A DNA stretch of 12,025 nucleotides from JAADHY01 sp964428935. Its GTDB lineage: Bacteria; Planctomycetota; Planctomycetia; Planctomycetales; Planctomycetaceae. The DNA is taken from contig CAYSAG010000151.1 of NCBI GenBank assembly GCA_964428935.1, positions 1 to 12,025 of the forward strand, in the 5' to 3' direction. Positions within the stretch are counted from its first letter, which is position 1. Each line of letters opens with the position of its first letter. A program made the position numbers and the translations under genes. The notes below the pieces were generated by a model that saw only the letters and a list, made by a program, of their open reading frames with translations, was not told where the DNA came from and did not search any database. Of this stretch, positions 1 through 6,913 are shown in pieces.

Positions 1-2352
1 CCGGGGGGGGGGGGGGGCCATTTTAGTTGGGTTGGGGTGGCAGTTGCTCGGGTTATTTTGCTGCGGCTGGTGGACCCCCACCATTCCCGTAATCTGAAGG
101 GGGGTGCTCTGCGGCCTCCCCGCTCGCACTCGCCGCTGCGACGCCCCCGCCACAAACGGCTGCGGCGGGGAAGCCCCGGCCGGTTCCGGGACGGTGGTGT
201 CTGAACTCAGGGTGGCCGAATTCATCCCGGAACCGGCGGGCTTTCGCGGGGTTTCCGGCTCTGTGTGCTCCGCCTGAACTGCCCAGTTTGGCCCAGCCGC
301 GTGCAGCTCCTGCCCGGCTCGGCCTGCGCCCTCTTCCAAGCCCGCGGCAAACGCTGTCTCTGCGTCGTCTGCCCCGGCCGACCGGACGACGTCTGGTTCC
401 GAATTGGCCTCCCTTGCCTGGCCAGCGGAGCGGTCGGCCGGTGTTCGGACCGCGACGGCCAGCCGAGCGGCTCGGCCCGGCCAGTGGCCAGTCGGCACTC
501 GGCCGTGAGCCGCGTCGACGCGGTGCGAGACCCGCGTCACTTCCCCTTGCAGCTCCACTGTTCCCAGCGGCAGCTCAGGCGGCTCCTCCCGCAACGGCAA
601 GCGGCCGGAGACGAGCAGGTCGAGCACACGGGACGGCGGCAGCGGGCTCGGTTGCGACGCCTCGGCCGCGGGCTCCCGAGCCATGGACCACAACAGCGCG
701 AAGGCGGCAGCCAACGCCGCCAAGGAAATGACGAGTACGGCCGGAAGCGTCCCGGCCAGTTGCGGACCGACGGCGCCCGAACCGCTGCGTCGCAGCACCG
801 GCTCGCCGTCGCTTGGGGAAGCGGTGTCGGGCTGTCGCCCCAGGGCTGTGGCTTCACCGGGTTCCCCAATTTGCCCTGCCAGCCCAGTCCTTGCAGCGTG
901 TCGTTGGCCACCGCGGTGCGGTTCGGCCGAGGGCGGCGAGCGGCCGAGAGTCGCCGAGTCACCGGCGTCGGCAGTGGGTGAGGTGGAGTGGTTGTGACTG
1001 CCCACCAGCGGGTTGCCGAACGGGTCCACCGGCACGCCGGGCGAGTCCGCGTCGGCGGAACGTCCCGGCGCCGGCTTGGCCGCCTCGTCCGTTCTGCTGG
1101 CCCGAGCATTCGGGTGCAGCGAGGAGCTTGCAGCGGGCGGCCCGTCGGTTTCGGCGCGGTTCCCACTCGACGGCGGGCTCGCGGGAGCCGCCGACGCGGG
1201 GCCGCTTCCCGCCACGGGCGGCGGGACGGTTGGCTGAGCGGGCAGGAGCGAAAGCATGGCTCGGGGACCGGTCCGGCCGGTCCACAGGGGGGCCGGGGTC
1301 GTCGGTGTGACCGGCCGAGCGACTTCAGTAGGAGCAGGCGACGAGCCGGCGGCTCCCGGACCGACTCCGGCTCTCGCGCCCAGTCCGGTTCCGCTCGGGC
1401 TCGGCAGCCGCAGCTCGGGCGAAGCCGCTGCCGGACCACCTGGCCCGGCGTTCCCCGGCAACTGCGCCGGCGGAACTGCTCGGACAAAGGCCCTGGGGCC
1501 CGAAGGCGCCGAGGCGGCTGGCGGCTTCAGAGCGTACGCCGGGGGCAGCGGAGGCAGTCCGGCTGGGTCGACGCGTTCCGGGTCGAAGACCAACACCGTG
1601 CAGTCGGGCAGCGGCGAGTCGGCGTCGAGCGAGAAACGGCCAGCACGTTGGAACGGCAGAATTCGAACAGCGTCGGCCAGTTCGGGCGGTTGGCCCAGGT
1701 CGGCCACCAGTTGGCGAACCGTGGCCCGCTGCCCGTCCACTTTGACGACCAACGGCCGTCCGGGAACCAGCCCGACAAACGCCAACTGAACCGGGCGTCG
1801 GCTCCGACGCGGCCCGGAGGCGCTGGCGGCAGTGCGGGTGCGTCGTCCAAAGCCCGCGGTCCACGCCGTGCGCCGTGCTTCAACCACCAGCAGGTCTCCG
1901 GCCAGCAGCGTGGTCCGGTCGGCCACGGAGACGCTGGCGACAAAGGCCAGCCGCCCGTTGCGAACAACCCGCAGCGTGCCGCTGGCTTGATTGGTCAGGC
2001 CGCCGGCCGCTCGCAGCAGCTCGCCAGCCGTGAGCTGAGTCGCGCCCGTCTGGTAGGTTCCAGGCCGTGCGACTTCTCCGAGAACGCCGTAGAAAGCCGG
2101 CGGTTGTGCCGAGCCGGCCGGCAGCAGCGGCGTCGCGACCTGCGCAGAGCCCGCTCGAGCCAGGACAAGCAGCACCAGAAGTGCGCAGCCCGCCAACGCC
2201 GCGGACCGGGGCCAGCGCGGCCGGAGCCGTCGTGCCCGCCCGCGCAGAAGCTGCCCGCCGCCCGCGCACGCAGGCCTCGAAGACCGTCGTTCGCAACTGG
2301 GTCGCCCGCGGAACTGCCTTCGCACCGACTCAAACCCTCGCTGACCGAACAA
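1..2352 (-). CDS. SLBB-domain membrane protein, 3' end cut by window edge
   Basis: The frame is open for 784 codons from a TTG at 2352 to the left edge without a stop, so the C-terminus is missing. An Arg-rich N-terminus precedes a hydrophobic helix (about residues 52-65, LAGCALLVLLVLA) ending near AGSAQ. Residues 85-135 form an SLBB (soluble ligand-binding beta-grasp) domain with the hallmarks YGVLGEVARPGTY, LTAGELLRAAGGLT and LRVVRNGR. Residues 187-235 look like a second beta-grasp-type unit (VQLAFVGLVPGRPLVVKVDG). A long Pro/Ala/Ser-rich linker follows, then a second membrane helix at about 531-558 (LPAVLVISLAALAAAFALLW), then a tail of over 200 residues of unknown fold. SLBB domains are known from polysaccharide-export proteins such as Wza and from cobalamin-binding proteins; no Poly_export domain is visible, so the export role is only a guess. 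TTG is chosen because AGGAG lies 10 nt upstream and an in-frame stop at 2368-2370 limits extension; GTG 2325 with GAGGG upstream is the alternative. The last 180 or so codons are less certain as coding sequence. Confidence 0.8.
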   Translation of the reverse strand, partial: MFGQRGFESVRRQFRGRPSCERRSSRPACAGGGQLLRGRARRLRPRWPRSAALAGCALLVLLVLARAGSAQVATPLLPAGSAQPPAFYGVLGEVARPGTYQTGATQLTAGELLRAAGGLTNQASGTLRVVRNGRLAFVASVSVADRTTLLAGDLLVVEARRTAWTAGFGRRTRTAASASGPRRSRRPVQLAFVGLVPGRPLVVKVDGQRATVRQLVADLGQPPELADAVRILPFQRAGRFSLDADSPLPDCTVLVFDPERVDPAGLPPLPPAYALKPPAASAPSGPRAFVRAVPPAQLPGNAGPGGPAAASPELRLPSPSGTGLGARAGVGPGAAGSSPAPTEVARPVTPTTPAPLWTGRTGPRAMLSLLPAQPTVPPPVAGSGPASAAPASPPSSGNRAETDGPPAASSSLHPNARASRTDEAAKPAPGRSADADSPGVPVDPFGNPLVGSHNHSTSPTADAGDSATLGRSPPSAEPHRGGQRHAARTGLAGQIGEPGEATALGRQPDTASPSDGEPVLRRSGSGAVGPQLAGTLPAVLVISLAALAAAFALLWSMAREPAAEASQPSPLPPSRVLDLLVSGRLPLREEPPELPLGTVELQGEVTRVSHRVDAAHGRVPTGHWPGRAARLAVAVRTPADRSAGQAREANSEPDVVRSAGADDAETAFAAGLEEGAGRAGQELHAAGPNWAVQAEHTEPETPRKPAGSGMNSATLSSDTTVPEPAGASPPQPFVAGASQRRVRAGRPQSTPLQITGMVGVHQPQQNNPSNCHPNPTKMAPPPPR

Positions 2353-2362
2353 ACTGCTACAA

Positions 2363-2367
2363 CTCCT
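2363..2367 (-). promoter_or_regulatory. Ribosome binding site AGGAG for the SLBB gene
   Basis: AGGAG, preceded by AA, lies 10 nt upstream of TTG 2352 on the minus strand and directly after an in-frame TAA (2368-2370). It supports a TTG start for the SLBB gene, which has no usable ATG upstream of its membrane helix and SLBB domain. Confidence 0.55.
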
Positions 2368-2438
2368 TTAATCGGCCTGGCTGGCCCAGTCGGATCAGCC
2401 AAAAACGGTCAGCGAGAGTCGAGTTGGGCGGATTCTGA

Positions 2439-2454
2439 GCGGCCAAGGGGCCGC
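2439..2454. repeat. Short perfect inverted repeat
   Basis: GCGGCC-AAGG-GGCCGC gives a 6-bp all-GC stem with a 4-nt loop. It lies in the leader of the SLBB gene and downstream of the oxidoreductase gene. There is no T-tract on either side, so it is not a standard intrinsic terminator. A structured RNA element or chance in GC-rich DNA are both possible. Confidence 0.4.
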
Positions 2455-2474
2455 GAGGAACGGCGTCCCTCCCG

Positions 2475-2616
2475 CGTGCCGGAGGTCCACGCTCCGTCGT
2501 GGCCGTTCCCACGTGCCGGAGGGCCACGCTCTGTCGTGGCCGTTCCCACGTGCCGGAGGGCCACGCTCTGTCGTGGCCGTTCCCACGTGCCGGAGGGCCA
2601 CGCTCTGTCGTGGCCG
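2475..2616. repeat. Tandem 37-bp hairpin repeat, about 3.8 copies
   Basis: Copies lie at 2475-2511, 2512-2548, 2549-2585 and 2586-2616 (last one 31 bases). They are directly abutting, so this is not a CRISPR array. Copies 2-4 are identical over their shared length; copy 1 differs at unit positions 12 and 21. Inside each identical unit, GGCCACG-CTCTGT-CGTGGCC forms a 7-bp perfect stem with a 6-nt loop; copy 1 has one mismatch in the stem. The 37-base unit is not a multiple of three, so any frame through it changes phase at each copy, which argues against coding. Function is unknown; candidates are a dispersed planctomycete repeat, RNA structure in the SLBB leader, or a protein-binding array. 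Confidence 0.9.
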
Positions 2617-2709
2617 CGGCGGCCCTCGTTTCACGCTTCAGGTTGGTGTGTTGGAGCGGGCGCGAGAAACACGGGACAGCCTCGCAGCAGGGACGCTGTC
2701 GAGCGCCGC

Positions 2710-4062
2710 CTACAGCTCTTTCCACACCCCGGCAATGGGAGCGGGGTAGTGGCCGGTTTCGTCGGCCTGGACCGGCGGCGGGCTGTCGAAGGTCAGCTCG
2801 TCGACGTACGGACAGAAGGAGAAGTTCGAGCTTACGACCTCGTCCCACGTCACCACCCGCTGGCAGTGCACGGCGGCCCGTCCGAGAATCGACGCGAAGT
2901 TCGCGTAGACCACTCGCTCGGTTTCGTTGTGCGGCTGGTCTTTGCGAATTTTCTCCAGCAGCACGTTCCACTCCGCCTGCCACGGACTGCACGGCTCCTT
3001 CGCCGCCTTCCAATCAATGTTGTCCTTGGTCATGCGGTGGTCTTTGTAGGTGTGGACCGTCGCCGCGTGAATGTTGCCGGAGAATTGTCCGGCCTTTTTC
3101 GAGCCGTGCACGTAGGTGGCGAACTGGTTGAACGCGTTGTTCATGTGGCGGCCGTAGACGGTGGCCTTGGTGCCGTCGGCGAAGGTGTACTCAATGGAGT
3201 ACGTGTCGAGGTTCTGGCCACAACTGTGGTTGTCAACGGCCCGTCCGCCCACGCCGTGAGCGGCCACGGGCCACGAATCCTTCAACCAACAGCACTCGTC
3301 GATTTGGTGAATGAGCATTTCAATGAGCCAGCCGGAGCCTGCCCAGAAGAAGAACAGCCGCCGTCGAATTTGCCATTCCAGCTCGTTCGTGTTCGGCGGC
3401 CGCTTGCCCAGTCGGGCCGCTCGGTCCATTCGGTAGGCTCGAATCAGTACCAGCTCGCCCAGCTCCCCGTTGCGGACTTTCTCAATGAAAGCCTGCCGAG
3501 CCACCGAGTGGCGACACATGAGTCCGCCGGCAATTTTCAGGTTCTTCTGCTTGGCCACCTCGTTCGCCTTCAACAGCCGGTGCAGTCCAGCCGGGTCCGA
3601 CGCAAACGGCTTTTCCATGAAGACGTGCACGCCCTTCTGGACGGCGTACTCGAACTGCGTCGGCCGGCAGTAGGAGTAGGCGGTCAGCATGGCAATGTCG
3701 CCGGGCCGTAGGCAGTCGATGGCCTTCTTGTAGGCGTCGAAGCCCAGGAAGCGGCGGTCCGGCGGAACGTCGATGCGGTCGCCGAACTGGCGCCGAAGCA
3801 CTTTGTACGACCGCTCCAACCGGTCCGAGAACAGGTCAGCCATGGCGTACAGTTTGACCGGTCCGCCGGGAGCGGACAGGGCGTTGGCCACGGCCCCGCT
3901 GCCGCGGCCGCCGCAGCCAATCAGAGCCAACCGAATGGTGTTGTCCTCGCCCGCGTAGACCGAACGAGCCAGCGTGCTGGCCACGGCCCCACCGGCCAGT
4001 ACGCTGCCACTCTGTTTGAGAAACTGGCGTCGAGTTGCACGACGCGAAACGTGTTGCTGCAT
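2710..4062 (-). CDS. Tat-exported Gfo/Idh/MocA family oxidoreductase
   Basis: A 450-residue NAD(P)-dependent oxidoreductase of the Gfo/Idh/MocA superfamily, which acts on sugars and sugar derivatives; the substrate cannot be named from sequence. The N-terminus has a twin-arginine signal (TRRQFLK, residues 10-16), a hydrophobic stretch and a likely cleavage after VYA (residue 37), so the enzyme is probably exported folded with its cofactor. The Rossmann fold follows at once: RLALIGCGGRGSG (44-56). The family EKP motif is at 150-152 (FMEKPFASD) and the active-site-type HxxD at 252-255 (MLIHQIDECCW). The ATG at 4062 has AGGAGG 7 nt upstream. It lies 160 bases downstream of the glycosidase-like gene on the same strand and may be co-transcribed with it, which would fit extracytoplasmic carbohydrate processing (inference). 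Tat-exported members of this family are abundant in planctomycetes. Confidence 0.93.
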   Translation of the reverse strand: MQQHVSRRATRRQFLKQSGSVLAGGAVASTLARSVYAGEDNTIRLALIGCGGRGSGAVANALSAPGGPVKLYAMADLFSDRLERSYKVLRRQFGDRIDVPPDRRFLGFDAYKKAIDCLRPGDIAMLTAYSYCRPTQFEYAVQKGVHVFMEKPFASDPAGLHRLLKANEVAKQKNLKIAGGLMCRHSVARQAFIEKVRNGELGELVLIRAYRMDRAARLGKRPPNTNELEWQIRRRLFFFWAGSGWLIEMLIHQIDECCWLKDSWPVAAHGVGGRAVDNHSCGQNLDTYSIEYTFADGTKATVYGRHMNNAFNQFATYVHGSKKAGQFSGNIHAATVHTYKDHRMTKDNIDWKAAKEPCSPWQAEWNVLLEKIRKDQPHNETERVVYANFASILGRAAVHCQRVVTWDEVVSSNFSFCPYVDELTFDSPPPVQADETGHYPAPIAGVWKEL

Positions 4063-4172
4063 GGGTGGTCCTCCTCAGAAGGAACTCCGGTTTTCGAACG
4101 CCAATCCGTTCTTGTCGACCGTCCGGTCGCTCCGCTGCGAACCAGACGGAAGCACGGCGGCAATGCTCCGCA

Positions 4173-4190
4173 GCCTTCCACGCCGAAGGC
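4173..4190. repeat. Inverted repeat between the glycosidase-like and oxidoreductase genes
   Basis: GCCTTC-CACGCC-GAAGGC is a perfect 6-bp stem with a 6-nt loop in the 160-base spacer between the two minus-strand genes. No T-tract follows on the minus strand. It could be a weak processing or attenuation hairpin, or chance. Confidence 0.3.
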
Positions 4191-4222
4191 CGCAGCAGCC
4201 GACAGACCGGGTCTCTCGACCG

Positions 4223-6148
4223 CTAGCGCATCGGTTGCGGCGGGGAGTCGGATTCAAGCTCCAAAACTCCCCACAGCCCCAGCCGAGGCACCGTCAGGGT
4301 GACCCCCGCGTTGTCTTGCGAGACCCAAACCGTTTCCGGCTCAGCGTCGAACTGGTGCAAGCGGGCCGCGCGCACGCGCCGGCCGGCCAGCAGGGAACGA
4401 CTCAGGTGAACCTTCACATTTCGCTGCGGCGTCACCCGGTCCAGCTTGGCGTCGTAGGCCCGATTCAGCAAGTGCACGACCAAGGGTCGCGGCTGGTTGG
4501 GCGGACCGGCGGTCCAGGCCGTCGGAATGAGCCGGCCGGTCGACTGGTTGACGGCCACGTGGCTCGAAGCAGGCTTCGCCCCCTCGCCGTCGGCTCCGCC
4601 GACCCACGTCCGCACAACGGCCCAAACCGGCTCTGGCGATTCGACGCGGACCGGCTGGCCAACCAGTTGCTCCAGCCGGCCCACGTCCGGCCAGACAACC
4701 AGCCGTCCGGCAGAGCGAACGGCGTCGAGGGCTTTCTGCTGGGCGGCGTCGAGCTGGACGTCTTTCGGAACGACCACCGCTCGAAATCGGCTCAACGTCT
4801 CCAGCCGCAGTCGGTAGGGAAGCAGGTCGTCGCCAGCAATCAGGACGGTGAACGGCACGTTGCGCCGAGCCAGCTCGACACAAATCGGCTCGACGTTCCC
4901 CTTGCCTTTCCAACGAGCGGCGTTGCTGTAGACGACCGCGACCGGCGCCACCGCCTCGTAGCCGTCCAGCAGCCGAGCGGTGCGGCGGACGAACCGGTAA
5001 AGCGGCGCGTACGCTTCGGTCGGTCCGGTGTACCAGTGCGTTCCTTTCTGCCGAGTGTAGCACCACTGGCGGTGCGGAGCCATGAAGTTGTGCCCAAACG
5101 CGTACGAAAGGGCGACCCACGTTTGGACCAACCCCGAACGCTTCTGTTCGTTAATCAGAGCCCAGTCGGGGCCGGACGCGGTGGAAGCGACCGGCCGGTT
5201 CAACCCGTCGGCCAATTTGTAAATGTAAGCCGGGTGGTCGGGCGGACGAAGCCGCGAAGCTTGGTGGGACACTTCGCAACAGAAGTACGAGACGTGCGGA
5301 GCGACCACCAGCGCGTGCGGGCTGTTCAGCCCGCTGTTGACCGACAACGTCAGCCGCCGGCCTCGCAACTGACAAGCAAGCCGGTGGAACTCGGCGACGA
5401 ACCGGTTGGCCGCGGTCACTTGAAAACGGTAGAACTCGTCGGCCAGCGGCAGTCGAGCCCGCCGCCGACGGTACTCTTCCGGTTTCACGCCGCGGTCCAG
5501 AAGAAATTGGCGGTAGTCGAAATCCTTGAGGTCCGAAATTCCCAGCTCGGCCAACTTCTCACGCGGCACGTTCTCGGCCAGGTACTTGCGAAAGGCGGCC
5601 ATGCAGTGCCGGCAGAAACCTCCGCCCAGCCACGTAATGGAACCACTGGTGCCGCGGTAGTCGTCGATGTGGAGGCCGTCAGGCTCAGCCGCCACGACCC
5701 GTTCCAGACGGGACCTCAAGTACCGTCGGTAGAGCGGGCTGTTCGTGCACCACCAGTAGGCCGGCTGACCTTTGTACTTGTGGTCCCAGAGCCATGGGAC
5801 GACGAACGGTTTGCCGGAAAAGTCTCGGCAAGCGGCGTCCAAGAAGTCGTCGGTGAAGTCAATGACGCCGCGGAACTCGGTCAGGAAACCGATGCTGCAT
5901 GAGAACAGACGGACTCCCTTCTCGTGAGCTCGTCGAATGTGTTCGGCGTCCGCCCGGCCAGCCCAACCCAAGACCGTGCAACCGAAAGTCTGGTAAAGGT
6001 CGGGGTTGTCGTACATGAAAACGACGTCGGAGTGACGGAGCGCCCGGTCGGACGGAGCCGGAAGGTCGTCTGCTCGCAAGACGCTCGGCCAGGCGGACAC
6101 AAGAAAACCGGTGGCAAGACAGAAAGACAACAGCCAGCTTCGGGTCAT
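4223..6148 (-). CDS. Secreted glycoside-hydrolase-like protein
   Basis: A 641-residue secreted protein. The N-terminus is a Sec-type signal (hydrophobic residues 4-20, probable cleavage near LRA, residue 26). Residues 40-390 look like a TIM-barrel glycosidase domain of the kind found in beta-galactosidase (GH42) and related planctomycete enzymes: GLHIDDYRG (158-166), followed by CRHC (179-182) and AAFRKYL, which recalls the CxxC and HCxxAFR pattern of GH42-like proteins. Residues of about 398-490 (APVAVVYSN onward to VVWPDVGRL) resemble the class-I-GATase-like trimerisation domain of GH42 enzymes, and the last 80 or so look like a beta-sandwich. I cannot assign the catalytic acids with certainty; D162, D163 and E91 are candidates. 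The ATG at 6148 has AGGAGG 11 nt upstream. It precedes the Tat oxidoreductase on the same strand. Specificity is unknown, and a non-catalytic role is possible. Confidence 0.75.
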   Translation of the reverse strand: MTRSWLLSFCLATGFLVSAWPSVLRADDLPAPSDRALRHSDVVFMYDNPDLYQTFGCTVLGWAGRADAEHIRRAHEKGVRLFSCSIGFLTEFRGVIDFTDDFLDAACRDFSGKPFVVPWLWDHKYKGQPAYWWCTNSPLYRRYLRSRLERVVAAEPDGLHIDDYRGTSGSITWLGGGFCRHCMAAFRKYLAENVPREKLAELGISDLKDFDYRQFLLDRGVKPEEYRRRRARLPLADEFYRFQVTAANRFVAEFHRLACQLRGRRLTLSVNSGLNSPHALVVAPHVSYFCCEVSHQASRLRPPDHPAYIYKLADGLNRPVASTASGPDWALINEQKRSGLVQTWVALSYAFGHNFMAPHRQWCYTRQKGTHWYTGPTEAYAPLYRFVRRTARLLDGYEAVAPVAVVYSNAARWKGKGNVEPICVELARRNVPFTVLIAGDDLLPYRLRLETLSRFRAVVVPKDVQLDAAQQKALDAVRSAGRLVVWPDVGRLEQLVGQPVRVESPEPVWAVVRTWVGGADGEGAKPASSHVAVNQSTGRLIPTAWTAGPPNQPRPLVVHLLNRAYDAKLDRVTPQRNVKVHLSRSLLAGRRVRAARLHQFDAEPETVWVSQDNAGVTLTVPRLGLWGVLELESDSPPQPMR

Positions 6149-6391
6149 TGGAGTGTGTTCCTCCTGCAGGAAGACTTTTCGTCGCGGACCGCTTCGTCAG
6201 GAGCCTGTTCGCCGGGCACGGCCAACGACAGCGGTGGCCGCCCATGGCGGCGGCCGTTGCGGCTGAGCGTCGCCGTCCGGCGCGTGCGGCCGGTCGGAGT
6301 GAAGCCCGTGCCCGAGCGAGACGTTCGGGCCGTCGGGCGGTGTGGCGAGGCGGGACGTCGCTCAGGGCGAGTGTGTCGGTCAGCTACCCGT

Positions 6392-6415
6392 CCCCACCGC
6401 GCGAACGCGGCGGGG
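6392..6415. repeat. GC-rich inverted repeat
   Basis: CCCCACCGCG-CGAA-CGCGGCGGGG is a 10-bp stem with one A-C mismatch and a CGAA loop. The core GCGCGAACGCG recurs at 8122-8132, on the other side of fabH. No T-tract follows, so a classical terminator is not supported. Confidence 0.5.
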
Positions 6416-6652
6416 CAACTTCGAGTGTAACGCAGACACCGAGTGGAGAACAAATCAGCGAGCCGAATGGCTGGGCACGCTCGGACCGTCTCGTCCGGGC
6501 AACCCAACTGCAAGCCGCACACGGGAAACTCGGGCCGCCGCTTCGGACCATGAACTCATTGGCCACGACAAGCCGTCGGGACCGTCGGGCCGCTTGCCCG
6601 TGGACTCTGAAAACGTGCTCAGACTTTCGCCTTCACTTCGCAAAAATCACGC

Positions 6653-6681
6653 TGGTCACGTAGGATGGGACAAGTTATACT
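6653..6681 (+). promoter_or_regulatory. Predicted sigma70-type promoter for fabH
   Basis: TGGTCA (6653-6658; 4 of 6 matches to TTGACA) and TATACT (6676-6681; 5 of 6 matches to TATAAT) are separated by 17 bases. The surroundings are locally AT-richer than the rest of the window. A start near 6688 would give a fabH leader of about 225 nt. Confidence 0.5.
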
Positions 6682-6913
6682 GGCCGCCTATACCGCCGTG
6701 TCGGCAGGTGCTGGGCGCTGTGGCGACGGCGGAAGAAAGGATTCGCGATGGTTCGGCCGAGAGTGGGTCAGGCCTTTCCGAAGTTTTTGTGCGCGCCGAA
6801 GAAAGGGGAAGTTCGAGAGCGAGACCGCAGCGGACGAGAAGCAGCTGCCGGTGGTGTGGCGCGCCGAGCGTCCTCGGCCGAACTGATGCTGAAAAACAAA
6901 GGACGGTTGCAAG

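Larger units (their letters stand above)
2353..2709. other. Intergenic region with tandem repeat
   Basis: This is the gap between the stop of the Gfo/Idh gene and the start of the SLBB gene, both on the minus strand. It contains the 37-bp tandem repeat (2475-2616), a short perfect inverted repeat (2439-2454) and the SLBB ribosome binding site. Open frames crossing it on both strands are built from the repeat and show no protein-like features. I did not find a convincing sigma70 promoter on the minus strand. Confidence 0.7.
6149..6913. other. 765-base divergent intergenic region
   Basis: It separates the minus-strand glycosidase-like gene from plus-strand fabH. It holds an inverted repeat (6392-6415), a sigma70-like promoter facing fabH (6653-6681) and the fabH ribosome binding site. 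Several frames are open through it, but none shows a recognisable domain except a CxxC-x19-CxxC pattern beginning at 6846 in a frame that overlaps the fabH start. I saw no tRNA or ribosomal protein gene such as rpmF, which often precedes fabH elsewhere. Confidence 0.6.

Noticed and set aside
537..2402. Overlapping minus-strand frames (537-1487, 1325-1864, 1527-1967, 1880-2296, 1995-2402)
   Set aside because: They lie in the other two frames of the region. The third frame is continuously open, and encodes a clear membrane helix and SLBB motifs, so these are shadows.
2475..2616. CRISPR array
   Set aside because: The repeat units abut with no spacers, and no cas gene is nearby.
988..3711. 907-codon open frame on the plus strand
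   Set aside because: It runs antisense to the SLBB gene and most of the Gfo/Idh gene, crosses the tandem repeat, is Arg-rich and low in protein-like motifs. Such frames arise from GC-rich codon use on the opposite strand.
3974..5902. 642-codon open frame on the plus strand
   Set aside because: It is antisense to the glycosidase-like gene, has Val/Arg/Gln-rich composition and no domain, and mirrors the codon structure of the true gene.
6149..6913. Ribosomal protein L32 gene (rpmF) upstream of fabH
   Set aside because: All three plus-strand frames were read; none has the L32 N-terminus (AVPKR) or its CxxC-x9-CxxC spacing.
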